64,000 bases of DNA from an uncultured Pelagibacteraceae bacterium. Its GTDB lineage: Bacteria; Pseudomonadota; Alphaproteobacteria; Pelagibacterales; Pelagibacteraceae. Positions 9,304 to 19,500 of this stretch are shown here, piece after piece. Position 1 is the stretch's first letter. Each line of letters opens with the position of its first letter. The stretch covers positions 1-64,000 of the forward strand of contig CABZLS010000004.1 in assembly GCA_902526645.1 (NCBI GenBank), in the 5' to 3' direction. Under the pieces are notes generated by a model. That model saw nothing but the letters and a program-made list of their open reading frames with translations, searched no databases and had not been told where the DNA came from. The position numbers and the translations under genes are program-made.

Positions 9304-10441
9304 GCCTACCTTTTTCAATTTGATAAAAATTTAATCTATGATTAATTTTATTGTTTTCTATATCAAAAATTCCAATCTTTCCCTTAAAAGAATTTTCTTT
9401 TTTAAATAATTTATTAATTTCTATAAGATCACTCTTTGTTGATAAATAATATATTAATCCGACTAAGTCATAACTGAGTAAGGATAAGTAGTTGGGCACT
9501 TCATTAAATTCTTTTTGAAATTTCTTTTTAAATTCATTTAAATTTTCTCTATTGATTGAGGGATAATATATAGGTTGAACAGACTCTTCATTAATTAAAC
9601 TTTCATCAAACCATTGATTAAAAGTAATAAAATATTTATTTTTTGGTGAAACATCTGTGTATAAAAATGATGTGATTACACTTTTAAGACTTTCATCAAA
9701 ATCAGAAATTATAATAGAATCAAAATTAACTCTTCCAATCGTATATTTTTTTTTTAATTTTTCTAGCTGTTTATCTTTGTCAGTGAGTTCAGAATTTTCA
9801 ACTCTTCTAATTTCATCTTCAAGGTTTTGTTTTCTAATTTTATAATTGGTAATTTTTTCTATCTGAGATGTTAACTTTGTGGGCTCTGTATCATAAATAT
9901 AGTGTTTTGAAATTTTAACTTTTGATTTTTTTATAGCTTTTCTTATTTCTTTTTCATAATCAAGCTTTGGAGTGAGAAATATTGTTTTTTTAACTTCTGT
10001 TGTGTCTAAAAATTTTTTAATAGTATTTAATTGTGAAGTAGCATTAACACCACTACTGATTACATTATTGGGTAAATCAATAGTTTTGTTAGTTAGAGAT
10101 ATAAAAGTTATTTCTTGAACTTCATTTAAATATTTTAGATTTTTATAAAAAATTGGACCAATGACTATTTTTATTCCCATATTTTTCAATTCAATTGCAG
10201 ACTGAAAAGTTTTGTTAGGGTTTGAATTAGTATCTTTAAGATAAATTTCTAATTTGTCAGTACTGATATCTTTGAGCGCAATCCTTGTTGATTTAATAAT
10301 TTGTTTACCTAATTCTTTATCATTGCCAGAAATTGGCACCAACAAACCTATCTTAATTTTTTCTTCGGCATTGGCATTAAATATGATTAATTGAAAGTAT
10401 CCAAATAATATTATTATAAGATATTTAAAAATTTTTATCAT
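9287..10441 (-). CDS. LpoA/LppC-like periplasmic binding-fold protein (penicillin-binding protein activator family)
   Basis: An N-terminal signal peptide (about 1-25, hydrophobic then NANAEEKI) is followed by a type 1 periplasmic-binding fold: IKIGLLVPISGNDKELG starts the first lobe. The gene sits beside rsmI, the usual neighbour of the lppC/lpoA-like gene in alphaproteobacteria, which supports a role in activating peptidoglycan synthases. There is no cysteine at the cleavage site, so it looks periplasmic rather than lipidated. A charged insert (about 205-235, NLEDEIRRVENSELTDKDKQ) is probably a short coiled coil. A substrate-binding role is the alternative. Confidence 0.75.
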   Translation of the reverse strand: MIKIFKYLIIILFGYFQLIIFNANAEEKIKIGLLVPISGNDKELGKQIIKSTRIALKDISTDKLEIYLKDTNSNPNKTFQSAIELKNMGIKIVIGPIFYKNLKYLNEVQEITFISLTNKTIDLPNNVISSGVNATSQLNTIKKFLDTTEVKKTIFLTPKLDYEKEIRKAIKKSKVKISKHYIYDTEPTKLTSQIEKITNYKIRKQNLEDEIRRVENSELTDKDKQLEKLKKKYTIGRVNFDSIIISDFDESLKSVITSFLYTDVSPKNKYFITFNQWFDESLINEESVQPIYYPSINRENLNEFKKKFQKEFNEVPNYLSLLSYDLVGLIYYLSTKSDLIEINKLFKKENSFKGKIGIFDIENNKINHRLNFYQIEKGRLKKIF

Positions 10442-10472
10442 TTAGTGGTATTATAATATCTATTTTAAAATT

Positions 10473-11327
10473 ATGGCTATAAATTCACATTTCATAAATA
10501 AAGATTTTAAAAAAGGGCTTTATTTAGTTCCAACACCAATAGGCAATTTACAAGATATTACATTAAGGGCCTTGGAAATACTAAAAATTTCAGATTTCAT
10601 TCTTTGCGAAGATACGAGAGTTTCAAAAATTTTATTAAATAAATATGAAATAAGTTCATCTTTAATATCGAACCATAAATTTAATGAAAAAAAAAATTTA
10701 TCAAAAATAATTGAAATTTTAAAAAATGGATCAATTGTGTCTATGATTTCAGATGCGGGTACTCCTACTATTTCTGATCCAGGCTCTATTTTGATTAATG
10801 AGTGTATCAATAATTATATAGATGTTATACCTTTACCTGGCCCATCATCAGTAAGTACTGCAATTTCAATAAGTGGATTTTCTGAAAAATTTTTTTTTTA
10901 TGGTTTTTTTCCAGAAAAAATAAAAAAAGGAAATGATGATTTCAAAATATTAAATAGTCTTAACTCCTCAATTGTTTTTTTTATTTCATCAAAAAAAATA
11001 AATAAGATCATCCCTTTATTACAAAAAAACTTTAGTGGAAGAAAAATTCTTATCTGCAGGGAAATGACAAAATTATTTGAGGAATACATCCGAACTGAAA
11101 TTGATCAACTTGATAAATTAAACTTAAATCTGAAAGGGGAATTAACAATAGTAATTTCTGAAAAAAAACTTGATAAAAAAACTTCACAAACATTGAGTGA
11201 ATCAGATAAAAAGATAATAAAAAAAATGATAAATAAATTTCCAGTAAAAGAAATAGTAAAATTAATAACAACTAAAAAAGTTTCAAAAAAAACTATTTAT
11301 GATTATTGTATTAAATTAAAAAAATGA
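10473..11327 (+). CDS. rsmI: 16S rRNA (cytidine(1402)-2'-O)-methyltransferase RsmI
   Basis: RsmI methylates the ribose of C1402 in the decoding centre. Signatures of the tetrapyrrole-methylase fold are clear: LYLVPTPIGNLQDITLRALE near residue 17, CEDTRVSKILL (about 45-55), MISDAGTPTISDPG (about 91-104) and PLPGPSSVSTAIS (about 116-128). The length (284) is normal. It lies divergent from the LpoA-like gene, and its stop overlaps the BON gene start by four bases, indicating translational coupling. A yraN homologue, often next in other alphaproteobacteria, is absent here. Confidence 0.95.
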   Translation: MAINSHFINKDFKKGLYLVPTPIGNLQDITLRALEILKISDFILCEDTRVSKILLNKYEISSSLISNHKFNEKKNLSKIIEILKNGSIVSMISDAGTPTISDPGSILINECINNYIDVIPLPGPSSVSTAISISGFSEKFFFYGFFPEKIKKGNDDFKILNSLNSSIVFFISSKKINKIIPLLQKNFSGRKILICREMTKLFEEYIRTEIDQLDKLNLNLKGELTIVISEKKLDKKTSQTLSESDKKIIKKMINKFPVKEIVKLITTKKVSKKTIYDYCIKLKK

Positions 11328-11914
11328 AAAAGTTTTTATTACTATTATCGATTTTTTTATTAATAAGTAATTGTGCAGGTGTTTCATCCTCTGGAGTCTT
11401 TGGAACAGGTGTTAGCATTGCATTTGATCCTAGATCAGTCGGTACACAAATTGATGATTCTATAATGCAAAAAAATCTGTCAGCAAGAATTCTTTTATTA
11501 GATAAAAAATACTTTTTATCTGTAAAATCAAAAGTTCTCGATGGTAGAATATTTATCACTGGAAAAGTTGATAATACGGAGGAAAAACTCAAAATTACTA
11601 AAATGGCATGGGAAACAAAAGGAGCAAGATCAGTCAGAAATGATATTAGAGTAAAAGAAAAATTTGATTTTAAACAATCTGCAAAAGATATTTTAATTAC
11701 ATCTCAATTGAGAACTGCAATGATTGTTAACAAAAACATTAAAGCCACAAATTACCAGATAGATACTTTTAAAAATAAAATTTACATATATGGAATAGCC
11801 ATAACCTCTAAAGAAAGGGATGAAGTTTTAATTGAAGCTAAGCAAATTTTAGATGTTGATGATGTAATTGCCAGTGTCCTTTTAGTTGACAATTTGAGAG
11901 TCCAAAAAAATTAA
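11324..11914 (+). CDS. BON-domain lipoprotein
   Basis: A lipoprotein signal peptide ends in LLISNCAGV, with the cysteine at residue 17. Two BON domains follow: one around residues 50-110 (including VLDGRIFITGKVDN and GARSVRNDIRV) and a second around 118-190 (including TFKNKIYIYGIA and VDDVIASVLLV). BON proteins of the OsmY/DolP type bind anionic phospholipids and support envelope integrity. Its start overlaps the end of rsmI by four bases, and its stop interlocks with maeB. Confidence 0.88.
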   Translation: MKKFLLLLSIFLLISNCAGVSSSGVFGTGVSIAFDPRSVGTQIDDSIMQKNLSARILLLDKKYFLSVKSKVLDGRIFITGKVDNTEEKLKITKMAWETKGARSVRNDIRVKEKFDFKQSAKDILITSQLRTAMIVNKNIKATNYQIDTFKNKIYIYGIAITSKERDEVLIEAKQILDVDDVIASVLLVDNLRVQKN

Positions 11915-14196
11915 TTTTTTTTGTAATCAATCACATCAGCTGAGTAAGCTGCAATTGAGGCTAAGTTGATAATATCTGATGTTGAACTTCTTAAAGGTGC
12001 AATCTCAATTGGTAATCCTAAACCAATTAATAATGGTCCAATAACTTTTGCCCTGCTCATTGATTTTATCATTTTATATGAAATTGCTGCGCTGTGTTGA
12101 CTTGGCATGATTAATACATTTGAATTACCAACAATTTCGGAAAAAGGATAAAGTTCTTTGTAGATTTCTTCTAGTGCAACATCAGGCTGCATTTCACCGT
12201 CAAATTTAAAATCTACTTTATCTTTTTTTAAAATTTGTACTGCATCACTTAATCTTTTAGTTCTATCTGTAGCTGGTTCCCCAAAAGTTGAGTGAGATAA
12301 GAATGCAATTTTTGGATCAAAACCAAAAAGCCTTACAACTCTAGCAGCAGATTTTGCCATATCAGCCAATTGTTTTGCATCAGGATATTCTATGACTGAT
12401 GTATCACAAATAAATATAGTTTTACCTCTATTAACAACTAAATTTAAGCCAAACATTATTTCTCCTGATCTAGGATCAACAACTTGGGTAATTTTTTCCA
12501 AAGAGGAAGAATATCTTCTAGTATTTCCGGTAATCATTGCATCAGCGTCTCCACATGCAACCATGCACGAGGACCAAATTACACGATCATTTCTTACTAA
12601 TCTATCACAATCCCATTCTAACATACCCTTTTCTCTTTGAAGTTTTTTGAATAGGTATTTGACGTATTTTTCTCTCTTAGAGGTATCTTTTGAATTTATA
12701 ATTTCGATATCAAAATTTTCATTATAACCAATTTTTTTGATTTGACTTTTGATTAACTCTTCTTTGCCAACTAAAATTGGCACACCTAATTTTGAATTTT
12801 TAAATGCTATTGCTGCTTTAAGTGTATTTTCGTCTTCTCCATCAGCAAAAACAACTTTTTTTTGTTTTTTTTTAATATAACTATTTACACCCTGCATTAT
12901 AGTGACAGTTGGATCTAGTCTCTGTTTAAGCTGCTCTTTATAAACATCAAAATCATTTATTTTTATTCTCGCTACACCAGTATCAATAGCGGCTTTTGCA
13001 ACAGCCGCAGGAATTACACTAATCAATCTTGGATCAAATGTTGATGGAATTATATATTCTCTTCCATAATGAGGCCTTTCTCCACCCATTGCTGCAACGA
13101 CTTCATCTGGTACATCTTCCTTAGCAAGATTTGCAATTGCTTTAGCGGCAGCAATTTTCATTTCTTCGTTGATAGTTTTTGATCTTACATCTAATGCTCC
13201 CCTAAATATATAAGGAAATCCAATTAAATTATTTACCTGATTTGGATAATCTGATCTACCAGTTGCTATAATTGCATCATCTCTTACTTCCTCAATTTCT
13301 TCTGGTGTAATCTCTGGGTCGGGATTTGCACATGCAAATATGATTGGATCCTTGGCCATTTTTTTTACCATTTCTTTAGTTAAAGCTCCTTTTGCAGACA
13401 ATCCTAAAAATACATCAGCATCTTTAATTGCATCTAGAAGTGACCTGTTTTTTGTTTCAATTGCATGATTTTTTTTCCATTTATTTAAGTTATCCCTCCC
13501 CTTAAAAATTACTCCTTTTCTATCAACCATTGTTATATTTTTTTGTGGAACTCCACTTTTTTTAAATAAGTTGGCGCAAGCCATCGCAGAAGCCCCAGCA
13601 CCATTTACAATTATTTTAACTTCATTGATTTTTTTTTTACTTATATCCAAAGCATTTATTAATGCTGCGGTTGTGATAATTGCTGTGCCGTGCTGGTCAT
13701 CATGGAACACGGGAATATCTAACATTTCTTTTAATCTTTCCTCTATAATAAAACAGTCAGGAGCTGCGATATCTTCAAGATTTATACCTCCAAAACTTGG
13801 AGAAAAATTTTTAATACTATTAATGATTTCATTGGTCTCGGTTGAGTCAATTTCTAAGTCTATAGAGTCTATATCAGCAAACCTTTTAAATAATACTGCC
13901 TTTCCCTCCATAACCGGCTTAGAGGCTAAAGCACCTAAATTTCCCATTCCTAAAATTGCCGAACCATTACTTATAACGGCAACAAGATTTCCTTTGCTGG
14001 TATAATCAAAAGCAGCTTCAGGATTATTACTGATAGCTCTAACTGGAGCGGCAACTCCTGGAGAATAAGCTAAAGCTAGATCTCTTTTTGTAGTCATATT
14101 TTTTGAGGAAGAAATTTCAATCTTACCTGGTTTTTTATAACTATGAAAATCTAAAGCTTCTTTGTCAGTGTAGTGATCAATTTTTGTTTTTTTCAT
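11911..14196 (-). CDS. maeB: NADP-dependent malic enzyme with C-terminal phosphotransacetylase-like domain
   Basis: This is the two-domain MaeB architecture, 761 residues. The malic enzyme domain occupies about 1-430 with LALAYSPGVAAPV (about 41-53), FHDDQHGTAI (about 140-149) and the NAD(P)-binding VNGAGASAMACANL. The C-terminal ~320 residues resemble phosphate acetyltransferase and probably regulate activity by acyl-CoA rather than catalyse. The enzyme decarboxylates malate to pyruvate and yields NADPH. It converges with the BON gene and diverges from murJ over 50 bases. Confidence 0.95.
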   Translation of the reverse strand: MKKTKIDHYTDKEALDFHSYKKPGKIEISSSKNMTTKRDLALAYSPGVAAPVRAISNNPEAAFDYTSKGNLVAVISNGSAILGMGNLGALASKPVMEGKAVLFKRFADIDSIDLEIDSTETNEIINSIKNFSPSFGGINLEDIAAPDCFIIEERLKEMLDIPVFHDDQHGTAIITTAALINALDISKKKINEVKIIVNGAGASAMACANLFKKSGVPQKNITMVDRKGVIFKGRDNLNKWKKNHAIETKNRSLLDAIKDADVFLGLSAKGALTKEMVKKMAKDPIIFACANPDPEITPEEIEEVRDDAIIATGRSDYPNQVNNLIGFPYIFRGALDVRSKTINEEMKIAAAKAIANLAKEDVPDEVVAAMGGERPHYGREYIIPSTFDPRLISVIPAAVAKAAIDTGVARIKINDFDVYKEQLKQRLDPTVTIMQGVNSYIKKKQKKVVFADGEDENTLKAAIAFKNSKLGVPILVGKEELIKSQIKKIGYNENFDIEIINSKDTSKREKYVKYLFKKLQREKGMLEWDCDRLVRNDRVIWSSCMVACGDADAMITGNTRRYSSSLEKITQVVDPRSGEIMFGLNLVVNRGKTIFICDTSVIEYPDAKQLADMAKSAARVVRLFGFDPKIAFLSHSTFGEPATDRTKRLSDAVQILKKDKVDFKFDGEMQPDVALEEIYKELYPFSEIVGNSNVLIMPSQHSAAISYKMIKSMSRAKVIGPLLIGLGLPIEIAPLRSSTSDIINLASIAAYSADVIDYKKN

Positions 14197-14246
14197 TTAT
14201 GTTAATTAGGTGTACAAATGGGGTAAAATTAAGACTAATATGATTT

Positions 14247-15776
14247 ATGAATTTAATTAAGTCAACAGGGACTTTTGGATTTTATACGATAATCAGTAGA
14301 ATTCTTGGTTATATAAGGGATATTCTTATAGCAATATTTTTAGGCACAAGTCTTATTGCCGATGTTTTTTTTGTAGCATTTAGAATTCCAAATACTTTTA
14401 GAAGATTGTTTGCTGAGGGAACCTTTAATGCAGCTTTCGTTCCTAGTTATACTTCTGAGCTGGTAAAAGGGAAAAATAAGTCTACAAAATTTGCCGACTC
14501 AATTTTTAATCTTTTGATAATAGGATTATTTTTCTTTGTTTTGTTCATAGAGATATTTATGCCAGTATTTGTAAGTTTAATTGCTCCTGGATTTGTTGGT
14601 GATATTAAAAAGTTTGAATTAGCAGTTACTTTAACTAGAATAACTTTTCCGTTTCTTTTATTTGTGTGTCTTGCCTCATTTTTCTCTGCAATTTTAAATT
14701 CACATAATAAATTTGCTGCTGCCTCTGCTGCACCTATTATATTAAATTTGATTTTGATTGGAGTTTTATTTTTTGGAAAATCACTAAATGATGATATTGT
14801 ATATTATCTTTCTTATGGTGTTTCTGTCGCTGGTTTTTTACAAGCTGTTTTTTTATATAATTTTGTTATTAAATTTTACTCATTTAGTTTTAACTTTAAT
14901 TTTAAAATTACAAAACCAGTCAGAATATTCTTTAAAAAATTATTACCTAGCATTTTTTCATCTGGTGTAACTCAAATTAACATACTTGTTGGGACAATTA
15001 TTGCCTCTTTTCAAGCTAGTGCTGTTTCTTATCTATATTATGCTGATAGAATTTATCAAATAAATTTAGCAATCGCGGGTATAGCAATCAGTGTAGTTGT
15101 TTTACCCAAGTTATCTCAATATGTTCAATTAAACAAAAAAGATAAAGTTTTATTAATTCAGAATAAAGCTTTGGAATTGAGTATGTTTTTAAGTATTCCC
15201 GCAACTATAGCTTTGATTATTGCATCAGAGGAAATAATTTCTGCTTTATTCGGTTATGGATCTTTTAGTGAACAATCAGTTCAGAATTCTGCTAAAGCTC
15301 TATATTACTTTGCTTTTGGCTTACCAGCATTTGCTTTAATAAAAGTTTTTTCAAGTTTTTTCTTTGCAAATCATGATACAAAAACTCCCTTTTATATTTC
15401 TTTGATATCTGTCATTATCAACATAACAATAAGCCTTTATTATTTTAAAAGTGTTGGATTTATAATTATACCTATAGCTACAACAATTTCATCATGGTTC
15501 AATGCAATTATTTTGTTTTTATTTTTAACGAACAATAATTTATTTAATTTCAATAAAATTTTTATTAAAAAATTTTTAAAGATTATTTTTGCATCAGTAA
15601 TAATGGGATTTGTATTTAAAAATTTTATTAATTTTTTTGAAAATAAGTTAGTTTATAATTATGATTTTAAATTACTTTTTTTGATATTATCAGTGTTATT
15701 GGGTTTTATCTTATATTTATTGGTATCTATTTTTATCAAAGCTTTTAATTCTAAAGATCTTAAATTAAAGTATTAA
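14247..15776 (+). CDS. murJ: Lipid II flippase MurJ
   Basis: MurJ flips lipid-linked peptidoglycan precursor across the inner membrane. The MATE/MOP-type topology of about 14 hydrophobic helices runs throughout. Family marks are the N-terminal GFYTIISRILGYIRD, the substrate-cavity segment RIPNTFRRLFAEGTFNAAFVP (about 48-68) and YYADRIYQINLAIAG near 267. The length of 509 residues is typical. trpS starts 3 bases after it, so the two are cotranscribed. Confidence 0.96.
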   Translation: MNLIKSTGTFGFYTIISRILGYIRDILIAIFLGTSLIADVFFVAFRIPNTFRRLFAEGTFNAAFVPSYTSELVKGKNKSTKFADSIFNLLIIGLFFFVLFIEIFMPVFVSLIAPGFVGDIKKFELAVTLTRITFPFLLFVCLASFFSAILNSHNKFAAASAAPIILNLILIGVLFFGKSLNDDIVYYLSYGVSVAGFLQAVFLYNFVIKFYSFSFNFNFKITKPVRIFFKKLLPSIFSSGVTQINILVGTIIASFQASAVSYLYYADRIYQINLAIAGIAISVVVLPKLSQYVQLNKKDKVLLIQNKALELSMFLSIPATIALIIASEEIISALFGYGSFSEQSVQNSAKALYYFAFGLPAFALIKVFSSFFFANHDTKTPFYISLISVIINITISLYYFKSVGFIIIPIATTISSWFNAIILFLFLTNNNLFNFNKIFIKKFLKIIFASVIMGFVFKNFINFFENKLVYNYDFKLLFLILSVLLGFILYLLVSIFIKAFNSKDLKLKY

Positions 15777-15779
15777 CTT

Positions 15780-16781
15780 ATGGGAAAAAAAATATTTTCA
15801 GGCGTTCAACCGACAGGGAACCTTCATTTAGGAAATTATTTAGGAGCAATTAAAAATTTTGTTGAACTGAACAATGATGATAAAAACAATTGCATATTCT
15901 GTGTTGTTGATCTTCATGCGATCACAACAAAACAAAATCCAAAAGAGCTTAAGAATAATATTCGAGAAACAGTTGCCACATTTTTAGCTAGTGGGATTGA
16001 TCCAAAAAAAAGTATTATTTTTAATCAATCAAAAGTAACTGCTCATTCAGAAGCAGCTTGGATTTTAAGTTGCACTGCAAGGACAGGATGGTTAAGCAGG
16101 ATGACACAATTTAAAGAAAAAGCTGGGAAAGATAAAGAAAAAGCCAGCGTAGGCTTGTATTCATATCCCGTTTTAATGGCGGCAGATATTTTATTATACG
16201 ACTCGACACATGTTCCAGTGGGTGATGATCAAAAACAACACTTAGAGTTATGTAGAGATATTGCCCAGAAATTTAATAAAGATTTCGAAGTTGATGATTT
16301 TTTTAAGACACCCGAACCGTTGATACAAAGAGAATTTTCAAGAGTAATGAGTCTTAAAGATGGAACAAAAAAAATGAGTAAATCAGAGTTGTCAGATCAA
16401 AGCAGAATAAACTTAACAGATGATATTGATTTAATTACAAGTAAGATAAAAAAAGCAAAAACAGATCCGTTACCAATGCCTTCAAGCAAAGAAGATTTAA
16501 ATAATAGACCAGAGGCAAAAAATTTAATTGGCATCTATTCTAGTTTAACAGGCTCTAGTTTAGAAAAATGTATAATTGAATTTTCAGGTAAAAATTTTTC
16601 AGAATTTAAGAATGATCTTTCACAAGTTTTGGTTGAGAAATTGACACCAATTTCCAAGGAAATAAAAAAATTATTATCTGAAAAAAATTACTTAGATGAA
16701 ATTCTTAAAAATGGATGTGAAAAAGCAGATAAAATTGCATCAAATAAAGTGAAAAAGATTCATGAAATAGTGGGTTTTTAG
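15780..16781 (+). CDS. trpS: Tryptophanyl-tRNA synthetase
   Basis: TrpS charges tRNA-Trp. It is a class I synthetase: the HIGH-type motif appears as [13 protein letters not shown] (about 11-23) and the KMSKS loop as [10 protein letters not shown] (about 198-207). DLHAITT near 44 and [17 protein letters not shown] (about 147-163) are tryptophan-specific family motifs. The length of 333 residues is normal. It starts 3 bases after murJ. Confidence 0.98.
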   Translation: MGKKIFSGVQPTGNLHLGNYLGAIKNFVELNNDDKNNCIFCVVDLHAITTKQNPKELKNNIRETVATFLASGIDPKKSIIFNQSKVTAHSEAAWILSCTARTGWLSRMTQFKEKAGKDKEKASVGLYSYPVLMAADILLYDSTHVPVGDDQKQHLELCRDIAQKFNKDFEVDDFFKTPEPLIQREFSRVMSLKDGTKKMSKSELSDQSRINLTDDIDLITSKIKKAKTDPLPMPSSKEDLNNRPEAKNLIGIYSSLTGSSLEKCIIEFSGKNFSEFKNDLSQVLVEKLTPISKEIKKLLSEKNYLDEILKNGCEKADKIASNKVKKIHEIVGF

Positions 16782-16834
16782 TAATTTTTTTATTAACAAG
16801 TTTAATTTTCTCAATAATTGATTATATATGATTC

Positions 16835-17374
16835 ATGTTTGTGCAAACCGAAACAACACCAAATCCTAATTCGCTTAAGTTTTTACCTGGCAGGGTTGTG
16901 TCTAGTCATGGGTCATTTGAGATAACTGATAAAAACGAAACTAATAATGAGTTAATAAGGAATTTATTATCAGTAAATGGAGTAGAGGGTATTTTTTTGG
17001 GTAAAGATTTTATATCGGTAAACAAAAATGACAACTTTAAATGGGATGAGGTGAAACATATTATTATTTCATTAATTAATGATTTTTATTCATCTGGAAA
17101 AGAATGTGTTATTGAAAAAGATTTAAACGAAGAGCCTCAAAGTTTAGAAGAAGTAGAAAAAAAAATAGTACAAATATTAGATCAAAAAATAAGACCTGCG
17201 ATTGCAAAAGATGGAGGTGATATTAAATTTAAAGAATTTAAAGATGGGGTAGTCAAAGTACAACTTCAGGGAAGTTGTTCAGGATGTCCTAGCTCTACAA
17301 TGACTTTAAAACAAGGAGTACAAAATCTTTTAACTCATTATTTACCAGAGGTTAAAAGAGTTGAAGCTATTTAA
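16835..17374 (+). CDS. nfuA: NfuA-type Fe-S cluster carrier (Nfu_N plus NifU C-terminal domain)
   Basis: An N-terminal Nfu domain (about 1-88, starting FVQTETTPNPNSLKFLPG) is joined to a NifU-like C-terminal domain (about 105-178). The cluster-binding CxxC is in LQGSCSGCPSSTMTL. Such proteins pass 4Fe-4S clusters to apo-enzymes; clients in this window could include MiaB, Nth and FdxA, which is inference. The preceding 53-base gap after trpS may hold its own promoter. Confidence 0.93.
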   Translation: MFVQTETTPNPNSLKFLPGRVVSSHGSFEITDKNETNNELIRNLLSVNGVEGIFLGKDFISVNKNDNFKWDEVKHIIISLINDFYSSGKECVIEKDLNEEPQSLEEVEKKIVQILDQKIRPAIAKDGGDIKFKEFKDGVVKVQLQGSCSGCPSSTMTLKQGVQNLLTHYLPEVKRVEAI

Positions 17375-17383
17375 TTTTATCTA

Positions 17384-18439
17384 ATGAAAAAGAAAATTAA
17401 AATATTAAAATTTTTTGATGAAAACAATATTGGTTCATTACCAAGGATTTTTTTAAGTAGTTTAATGGTGTTATTTTTTTTCTATTCAGCTCCTCACATT
17501 ATAGCGATGAAAAATTCTGAAAGTTACCAAAATAATTCAAAAGCTGTACTAGCCTATACTCTTAATAATGAGGGAAGAAACTTGAAAGATTCAGATGAAG
17601 TTTTAAATGAGACTGACTTACTAAGAGATATCTTTAGTTTGAATGATTTAGAAACAGACACAGTTAGATTAAATGCATCAACAATTAAACAATTATTTGA
17701 AGATACAAAGTATTCTTTAAAAGATGTTAGAGAAAAAAAATTAGTAAAACCTGTGGCTTTAACCTTACTCCCAGCCGAGATCAAAATGATTGAAAGTACA
17801 AAGCAAAGAAAAGAATTTTTTATTCAGATCGTTTTACCATTAATTTTACAAGAGAATAATAATATAAGAATTGATAGAAAAAGACTTTTTAGTATTATAA
17901 ATAAGAGTAAAAACACCGATTTAGAAAAAAAATGGCTCGCAAAAAAATATAAGCAATATGGTGTTACTTCAAAAGATCTGTCTACTTTAAAAGTTAGAAT
18001 GGACGAAATTCCAGTTTCATTAGCAATCGCTCAGGCAGCAAAAGAAACTGGTTGGGGTACTTCACGATTTGCTCAAGAAGGAAACGCACTTTTTGGACAA
18101 TGGACTTGGTCGGGAGAGGGACTTAAACCTAAAGATGCTGATAAAAGTGAAGGCCACAAAGTTATGAAGTTTAATGTGTTGCAAGCATCTGTAAGAGCTT
18201 ATCAACGAAATTTAAATACTCATTCGTCATATAAGAATTTAAGACAAGCTAGGGCAGAATTAAGAGACTCTGGCAAACCTTTAGATAGTTTAATACTTGT
18301 AAAGTATTTAAATGAGTATGCAGAGACAGGTGAAAAATATGTTGAAGTTCTTACACAGATTATAAAACAAAATAACTTAAAGGATTTTGATGATGCTAAA
18401 TTGTTGCCTTCAAGTATTGAGTTAGAAAGTTTAATTTAA
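17384..18439 (+). CDS. Bax-like glucosaminidase-domain protein, membrane-anchored
   Basis: A hydrophobic segment near residues 20-38 (ending APHIIAM) serves as a signal anchor. The C-terminal half is a glucosaminidase (GH73-like/Bax) domain: MDEIPVSLAIAQAAKETGWG (about 206-225) with a likely catalytic glutamate, then ALFGQWTW and SVRAYQRNLNTH. It probably cleaves glycan strands of peptidoglycan in the periplasm. It begins 9 bases after nfuA, and its stop interlocks with the convergent deacetylase. Confidence 0.82.
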   Translation: MKKKIKILKFFDENNIGSLPRIFLSSLMVLFFFYSAPHIIAMKNSESYQNNSKAVLAYTLNNEGRNLKDSDEVLNETDLLRDIFSLNDLETDTVRLNASTIKQLFEDTKYSLKDVREKKLVKPVALTLLPAEIKMIESTKQRKEFFIQIVLPLILQENNNIRIDRKRLFSIINKSKNTDLEKKWLAKKYKQYGVTSKDLSTLKVRMDEIPVSLAIAQAAKETGWGTSRFAQEGNALFGQWTWSGEGLKPKDADKSEGHKVMKFNVLQASVRAYQRNLNTHSSYKNLRQARAELRDSGKPLDSLILVKYLNEYAETGEKYVEVLTQIIKQNNLKDFDDAKLLPSSIELESLI

Positions 18440-19500
18440 TTATTCTTTATTGTAAACTGAGTTCCAAACCATCTCCATTTTCCATTATCATTTAAAGAAC
18501 AATTAATTCTTCCTCGTCTTGGTAAAAATTTATCTTTAAAATTTATAATTAAAGTTTGATCTTTAAATTCTAAATTTGATTTTTTCCAAGACCCACCATC
18601 ATTTGAATAACAATTGATATTATTAATATTTTTTTGTCCTTTAAAAAATTCTATAATCAATTGGGGTGGATTACCTGAATGATCTATCTTTTTCTCTTCC
18701 GGTTTAATAGATTTATATTCTAAAGGACTATAGTTTATTAATGATTTAAACCTTTTTAATTCTCCATATTTTTCATTGATTGGAAATCTAGGTAATTCAA
18801 ATTTATTTTTATTTAAGTCAATTACTCCAGAATGTTGACCAAAAGCTACTTTGAAATTTTTTGATATATAGTTTCTCATAAAAAGTGAATATTCTCCAAA
18901 AGGATATGAAAAAATTGGAGGCACATAACCTAGTTTTTTATTAAAGATCTTTGTTGATGTTTCGATATCATTTATAAATTCTTCCTCAGTCATATCAATA
19001 AGGTATTTATGAGTATGTGAATGATGACCGATGTAACCCAATTTTGAGTCATCTATTTCTTTAATTTCATCCCAAGTCATATATCCTGTTTTGCCAACAG
19101 GTTCAGTCGAAACAAATAATATAAATGGAATTTTGTTTCTTTTTAAGTATGGCCAAGCTTCATTATAAAAAGATTTAAATCCATCGTCTATTGTAATTAA
19201 AATCTTTTTTTTATTTTTTGGTTTATTTAATTCTTTTAAAAAATTTTTTGGATCATAAAATTCGTAACCCAGATCCTTGATTATACTCATTTGTTTATGA
19301 AAAATTTCCATTTTGATATTGGTTGACGGATATTTGTTTTCATTAAAGCGATGATACATTAATGATAAAATACCACTATCATTAGAATAATATTTGATAT
19401 TATCTTCTTGTGAAATAGAGTTAGTTAAAAATAAAAATTGAAAAATGATAAAGCTAATAATAGATGCTGCTAAAGACAAAATTTTTTTAATGATCATCAA
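18436..19500 (-). CDS. Secreted polysaccharide deacetylase (NodB homology domain)
   Basis: After a signal peptide (about 1-31) comes a NodB-type carbohydrate esterase 4 domain: LSLMYHRFNENKYPS near 44, then ITIDDGFKSFYNEAWPYL (about 97-114) with the catalytic and metal aspartates, then YIGHHSHTHKYL (about 156-167) with the two zinc histidines, then FSYPFGEYS. The last ~100 residues form a separate beta-rich domain. It would deacetylate an extracytoplasmic glycan; the substrate is unknown. Its first 56 bases overlap the opposite-strand tsaB start, and no later ATG keeps the signal peptide. Confidence 0.9.
   Translation of the reverse strand: MMIIKKILSLAASIISFIIFQFLFLTNSISQEDNIKYYSNDSGILSLMYHRFNENKYPSTNIKMEIFHKQMSIIKDLGYEFYDPKNFLKELNKPKNKKKILITIDDGFKSFYNEAWPYLKRNKIPFILFVSTEPVGKTGYMTWDEIKEIDDSKLGYIGHHSHTHKYLIDMTEEEFINDIETSTKIFNKKLGYVPPIFSYPFGEYSLFMRNYISKNFKVAFGQHSGVIDLNKNKFELPRFPINEKYGELKRFKSLINYSPLEYKSIKPEEKKIDHSGNPPQLIIEFFKGQKNINNINCYSNDGGSWKKSNLEFKDQTLIINFKDKFLPRRGRINCSLNDNGKWRWFGTQFTIKNN

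Noticed and set aside
13571-14005. 144-codon frame antisense to maeB
   Set aside because: The maeB frame is clearly conserved here; the opposite frame has no family resemblance or ribosome site.
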